The notes under the pieces were generated by a model. The model had not been told where the DNA came from and did no database searches. It saw only the letters and a program-made list of their open reading frames with translations. From Verrucomicrobiales bacterium (GTDB lineage Bacteria; Verrucomicrobiota; Verrucomicrobiia; Verrucomicrobiales; DEV007), in the NCBI GenBank assembly GCA_013911195.1, contig JACETS010000105.1, positions 1 to 8,863 on the forward strand: a DNA stretch of 8,863 bases, given 5' to 3'. Position numbers and translations under genes: made by a program. Shown one piece after another: positions 6,368-8,863 of the stretch (position 1 is the stretch's first letter; each line of letters begins with the position of its first letter).

Positions 6368-8395
6368 TTAATGCACCCTTTGTCCGGGTTTAGCTCCTTC
6401 GTCTGGAGATAAAAGGTACACCTCTTTTCCGCCCGGTCCTGAGGCAATAACCATACCTTCACTTACTCCAAACTTCATTTTTCTTGGGGCGAGGTTGGCC
6501 ACCATGACAACAAGTCTACCAACAAGTTCGTCTGGTTCATAGGCGGACTTTATGCCTGCAAAAACGTTTCTAGTTTCATCGCCGCCTAAACTAAGAGTAA
6601 GCTGAATAAGTTTTCTAGCTTCTGGTACTTCATTAGCCTCAATAATTCTAGCAACTCTAAGGTCGGGCTTAATGAAGTCATCAAAAGTGATTTCTTCACA
6701 GAGGGGTTCATTTTCTAAAGGCTCAGCACTGTCATCCCAATTGGTAGCCTTCGTTATTTCTTTGTTGTTTTCTTTGCTCTCTTCAGTCATGGCTTCAATG
6801 TCCTTGTTGTCTATTCTGGCCATCATATGTTTAAATTTATTGATCTGAGTTCCAGTTAATGGGGTTTTCACCTGATCCCATGAAGTGATTTTTTCATCAA
6901 AAAGCTCTTCTGTTTTTTTAGTTAGAGATGGTAATACCGGAGTTAGATAGATCACTAGTTGCCTGAAAAGATTTAATGCAATAGTGCAAACATCCTGTAG
7001 CTCTTGCTGTTTCTCAGGGTCTTTCCTTAGCTCCCATGGAGCACTTTTCTCCACAAAAGGATTGGCTTTGTCGGCGAGCTCAAGAATTCGTCTCATTGCA
7101 TGAGAAAAGTCACCATTCTCATAATCATTTGCAATGCTATCACTCGCTTCTGCTGCACTTTCAAATAGCCCTCCGTCATCAGGATACTTTTCTGAGAGTC
7201 CTATCTCAGTCACAAATTTAGCGCTCCTACTTGCAAGGTTAACAACTTTGCCAACAAGGTCAGTGTTAACTTTTGTTCGAAAGTCCTCAAGGTTTAGATC
7301 AATGTCTTCAACTTTGCTTGATAGACGACTAGCATAGTAATATCTCAAGGATGAAGGGTCTAAATGTTTAAGGTAAGTGGACGCTTGAATAAAGGTCCCT
7401 TTGCTCTTAGCCATTTTTTCTCCATCCACAGTTAAAAAACCATGAATGTGGACTTTTGTGGGTAAATTGTATCGCGAACTTTTCAGCATTGCTGGCCAGA
7501 ACAAGGTATGAAAGTATTGAATGTCTTTACCGATAAAGTGATGGATTTCTGTGGAATCGTTGGTCCACCATTCTTCGATTTTCTCATTTTGTTTTTCGCA
7601 CCATTCCTTAGTGCTCGCGATGTATCCTATAGGAGCATCAAACCAAACGTACCAGTAGTTGCCGGGGCTATCAGGAATCTCAAAGCCAAAATAGGGGGAG
7701 GGTCTTGAAACGTCCCAGTCCTTAAGTTCATCGTTGAGAAAATAGTTCTTCAGATAGTTGGCACTTTCCTGGGGTAGTGTTCCACTCTGGGTCCATTCAT
7801 CCAAAAATGAATGAAGTTGTTCAATTTGAACGAAAAGGTGTTCTGCTTTTCTCGTTTCAGGTGATGTTCCTGAAAGAGTGCTTATTGGATTGATTAAGTC
7901 TTTAGGAGAGTAAGTTTCACCACACTTGGAGCAATTGTCACCGGGTTGATCCGGAGCATTACAAGTCGGGCAAATTCCCCTTACCATACGGTCCGCAAGA
8001 AACATCCCTTTTTCAGTGTCATAAAGTTGCTCGATCTCTTTCTTTATGACCATGCCCTTTTCTTTTAGTGCATTCCATATTTCGATACAGGTTTCCTTGT
8101 TTGCGTCACTGTTTGTGCTGCCATAATGATCAAATTCTATTTCAAAACCAGCGAAGTCTTTTTGATGAGATTGTGACATCTCCTCTATTAGTTGCTGCTC
8201 AGTACGTCCTTCATCGGCCGCTCTAATCATTATAGCAGTTCCATGGGTGTCATCGGCGCAAATATAAATCGCTTTGTTTCCCCGTAACTTTTGAAAGCGG
8301 ACCCAAATATCGGTCTGGATATACTCTACTAAGTGCCCTAAGTGAATATGCCCGTTGGCGTAGGGCAGGGCTGAAGTGGTAAGTATTTTCCGCAT
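6368..8395 (-). CDS. metG: methionyl-tRNA synthetase with C-terminal tRNA-binding domain
   Basis: Class I aminoacyl-tRNA synthetase of 675 residues, close to the E. coli-type length; it charges tRNA-Met (initiator and elongator) with methionine in the cytoplasm. The start shows PYANGHIHLGH with the HIGH motif as HLGH (18-21). A single zinc knuckle has Cys142, Cys145, Cys155 and Cys158 (CPTC-x9-CSKC). The second signature is KMAKS (327-331), a normal variant of KMSKS. Anticodon-recognition residues are present: the NLASR segment (Asn386, Arg390) and SAPW (Trp454). After an acidic linker (about 530-570), residues 573-675 form the EMAP/Trbp111-like tRNA-binding domain (DFIKPDLRVARI, APRKMKFGVSEGM, PGQRV end), which in this family aids tRNA binding and dimerisation. 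Nothing is missing. The start is fixed by homology with the conserved N-terminus, although no Shine-Dalgarno precedes it. It lies 67 bp downstream of the TPR gene on the same strand and converges with the SHD1-like gene, leaving 18 bp between stop codons. Confidence 0.98.
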   Translation of the reverse strand: MRKILTTSALPYANGHIHLGHLVEYIQTDIWVRFQKLRGNKAIYICADDTHGTAIMIRAADEGRTEQQLIEEMSQSHQKDFAGFEIEFDHYGSTNSDANKETCIEIWNALKEKGMVIKKEIEQLYDTEKGMFLADRMVRGICPTCNAPDQPGDNCSKCGETYSPKDLINPISTLSGTSPETRKAEHLFVQIEQLHSFLDEWTQSGTLPQESANYLKNYFLNDELKDWDVSRPSPYFGFEIPDSPGNYWYVWFDAPIGYIASTKEWCEKQNEKIEEWWTNDSTEIHHFIGKDIQYFHTLFWPAMLKSSRYNLPTKVHIHGFLTVDGEKMAKSKGTFIQASTYLKHLDPSSLRYYYASRLSSKVEDIDLNLEDFRTKVNTDLVGKVVNLASRSAKFVTEIGLSEKYPDDGGLFESAAEASDSIANDYENGDFSHAMRRILELADKANPFVEKSAPWELRKDPEKQQELQDVCTIALNLFRQLVIYLTPVLPSLTKKTEELFDEKITSWDQVKTPLTGTQINKFKHMMARIDNKDIEAMTEESKENNKEITKATNWDDSAEPLENEPLCEEITFDDFIKPDLRVARIIEANEVPEARKLIQLTLSLGGDETRNVFAGIKSAYEPDELVGRLVVMVANLAPRKMKFGVSEGMVIASGPGGKEVYLLSPDEGAKPGQRVH

Positions 8396-8424
8396 TTTAA
8401 GACAAATAGTTTTGTGCTTTAAAC

Positions 8425-8453
8425 TTTATAGTGCGAATAGGATGAGGTTGCAA
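8425..8453 (-). promoter_or_regulatory. candidate metG promoter
   Basis: On the minus strand TTGCAA (8453-8448, 4 of 6) is followed after exactly 17 bp by TATAAA (8430-8425, 5 of 6). Initiation near 8418 would give a leader of about 22 nt before the metG ATG at 8395. It lies in the gap between the TPR gene and metG, so metG may be transcribed both by read-through and from this site. No T-box or other riboswitch would fit in so short a leader. Confidence 0.5.
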
Positions 8454-8462
8454 CGGGAGAAC

Positions 8463-8807
8463 TTAGTCAATTTTATCGGGTTTTATCTTTCCACCTATTC
8501 CGATAATGGTCGCGTTTGATTTAGCCGCTTCTGCTTCCGCTATTTGACCATCTTTCATATACATTTGAGATAGTGAAGTCCATGCGAGTAGGTCGTTAGG
8601 ACTAATTTCAGTAGCCATTATTGCAGCACCGATGGCTTCTTTCATTTTGCCTAATTTCATCAAAGCCATTCCGAGAGCATGCCATCCATCAAAAAACCCC
8701 TTATCAACGTCTGTGGACTTTCTGTAGAATTCGGCAGCAGCTTCAATGTCGCCTACTGCGATTTTACTATTTCCTTCATCATATAAATCATGAGCGCTTT
8801 GATTCAT
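8463..8807 (-). CDS. small tetratricopeptide-repeat protein
   Basis: Product of 114 residues with no signal peptide or membrane segment, so probably cytoplasmic. Three TPR units follow in a strict 34-residue register (about 5-38, 39-72 and 73-106), with consensus positions visible: Gly12 and Ala24 in the first, Trp42, Gly46, Ala58, Ala65 and Pro70 in the second, Trp76, Tyr83 and Ala92 in the third. TPR proteins are protein-interaction scaffolds; the partner is not known. The start is the only ATG before an in-frame stop at 8823-8825, and no Shine-Dalgarno is visible. It precedes metG by 67 bp on the same strand, suggesting co-transcription, but a functional link to tRNA charging is only a guess. 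Upstream TTAACA (8846-8841) and TAAACT (8825-8820) are a poor promoter candidate with a 15-bp spacer. Confidence 0.88.
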   Translation of the reverse strand: MNQSAHDLYDEGNSKIAVGDIEAAAEFYRKSTDVDKGFFDGWHALGMALMKLGKMKEAIGAAIMATEISPNDLLAWTSLSQMYMKDGQIAEAEAAKSNATIIGIGGKIKPDKID

Positions 8808-8863
8808 ATAATGATTTCTAGTTTAACGCAGGGTTTAAGATGTTAATGCTGGTAGGATTAGTT

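Noticed and set aside
6384..6436. Nested complementary segments near the 3' end of metG (CCGGG/CCCGG enclosing CTCC/GGAG and AAAAG/CTTTT)
   Set aside because: All lie within conserved metG coding sequence, stems are 4-5 bp, and no proper T-tract follows, so a terminator or RNA element is not supported.
8396..8462. T-box or SAM/methionine riboswitch leader for metG
   Set aside because: The gap is 67 bp and the putative leader about 22 nt; no T-box, specifier or conserved riboswitch core can fit.
8840..8863. ATG at 8840 on the plus strand opening MLMLVGLV, like a signal-peptide start of a divergent gene
   Set aside because: Only eight codons are visible and there is no supporting ribosome site; hydrophobic octapeptides occur often by chance.
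8818..8863. Minus-strand frame of 14 open codons ending in TAG at 8820-8818, possibly the tail of an upstream gene in the TPR-metG operon
   Set aside because: Too short to tell from chance, and it conflicts with the alternative plus-strand start; left undecided.

Overview
The window looks like chromosomal DNA of a Verrucomicrobiota-type bacterium, possibly an Opitutae/Puniceicoccales-like marine lineage. This is inference from gene content: a secreted LamG-type lectin-fold protein, a secreted protein with an SHD1-like domain, and a bacterial SNF2 ATPase, in moderately AT-rich DNA with very AT-rich spacers and almost no canonical Shine-Dalgarno sites. No rRNA, tRNA, CRISPR array, insertion sequence, integrase or phage gene was seen.

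Layout, left to right. (1) 1-1352, minus: the N-terminal 450 codons of a secreted protein with a beta-sandwich/galactose-binding-like region followed by a LamG-like domain; it runs off the left edge. (2) 1353-1673: a very AT-rich divergent spacer with a near-perfect 27-bp dyad 34 bp upstream of the LamG gene. (3) 1674-5195, plus: a 1173-residue SNF2-family ATPase with a complete helicase core and a long N-terminal region that starts with what looks like a decayed SWIM module. (4) 5196-5440: a spacer with a possible weak terminator and a plausible promoter. (5) 5441-6349, plus: a 302-residue exported protein with an SHD1-like domain after the signal peptide and a duplicated PVRGFT motif at its C-terminus. 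(6) 6368-8395, minus: methionyl-tRNA synthetase (metG) with its fused C-terminal tRNA-binding domain, convergent with the previous gene, 18 bp between stops. (7) 8463-8807, minus: a small cytoplasmic three-TPR protein just upstream of metG, probably co-transcribed, although metG also has a good-looking promoter of its own in the 67-bp gap.

The genes do not form one obvious pathway. They look like four neighbouring transcription units: a secreted lectin-like protein under probable operator control, a chromatin/DNA-remodelling-type ATPase, an envelope protein, and a housekeeping TPR-metG pair. I found no convincing new multi-gene system. The best leads are the operator-like dyad, the degenerate SWIM/SNF2 architecture, the SHD1 protein with its C-terminal motif duplication, and the general lack of Shine-Dalgarno sequences.
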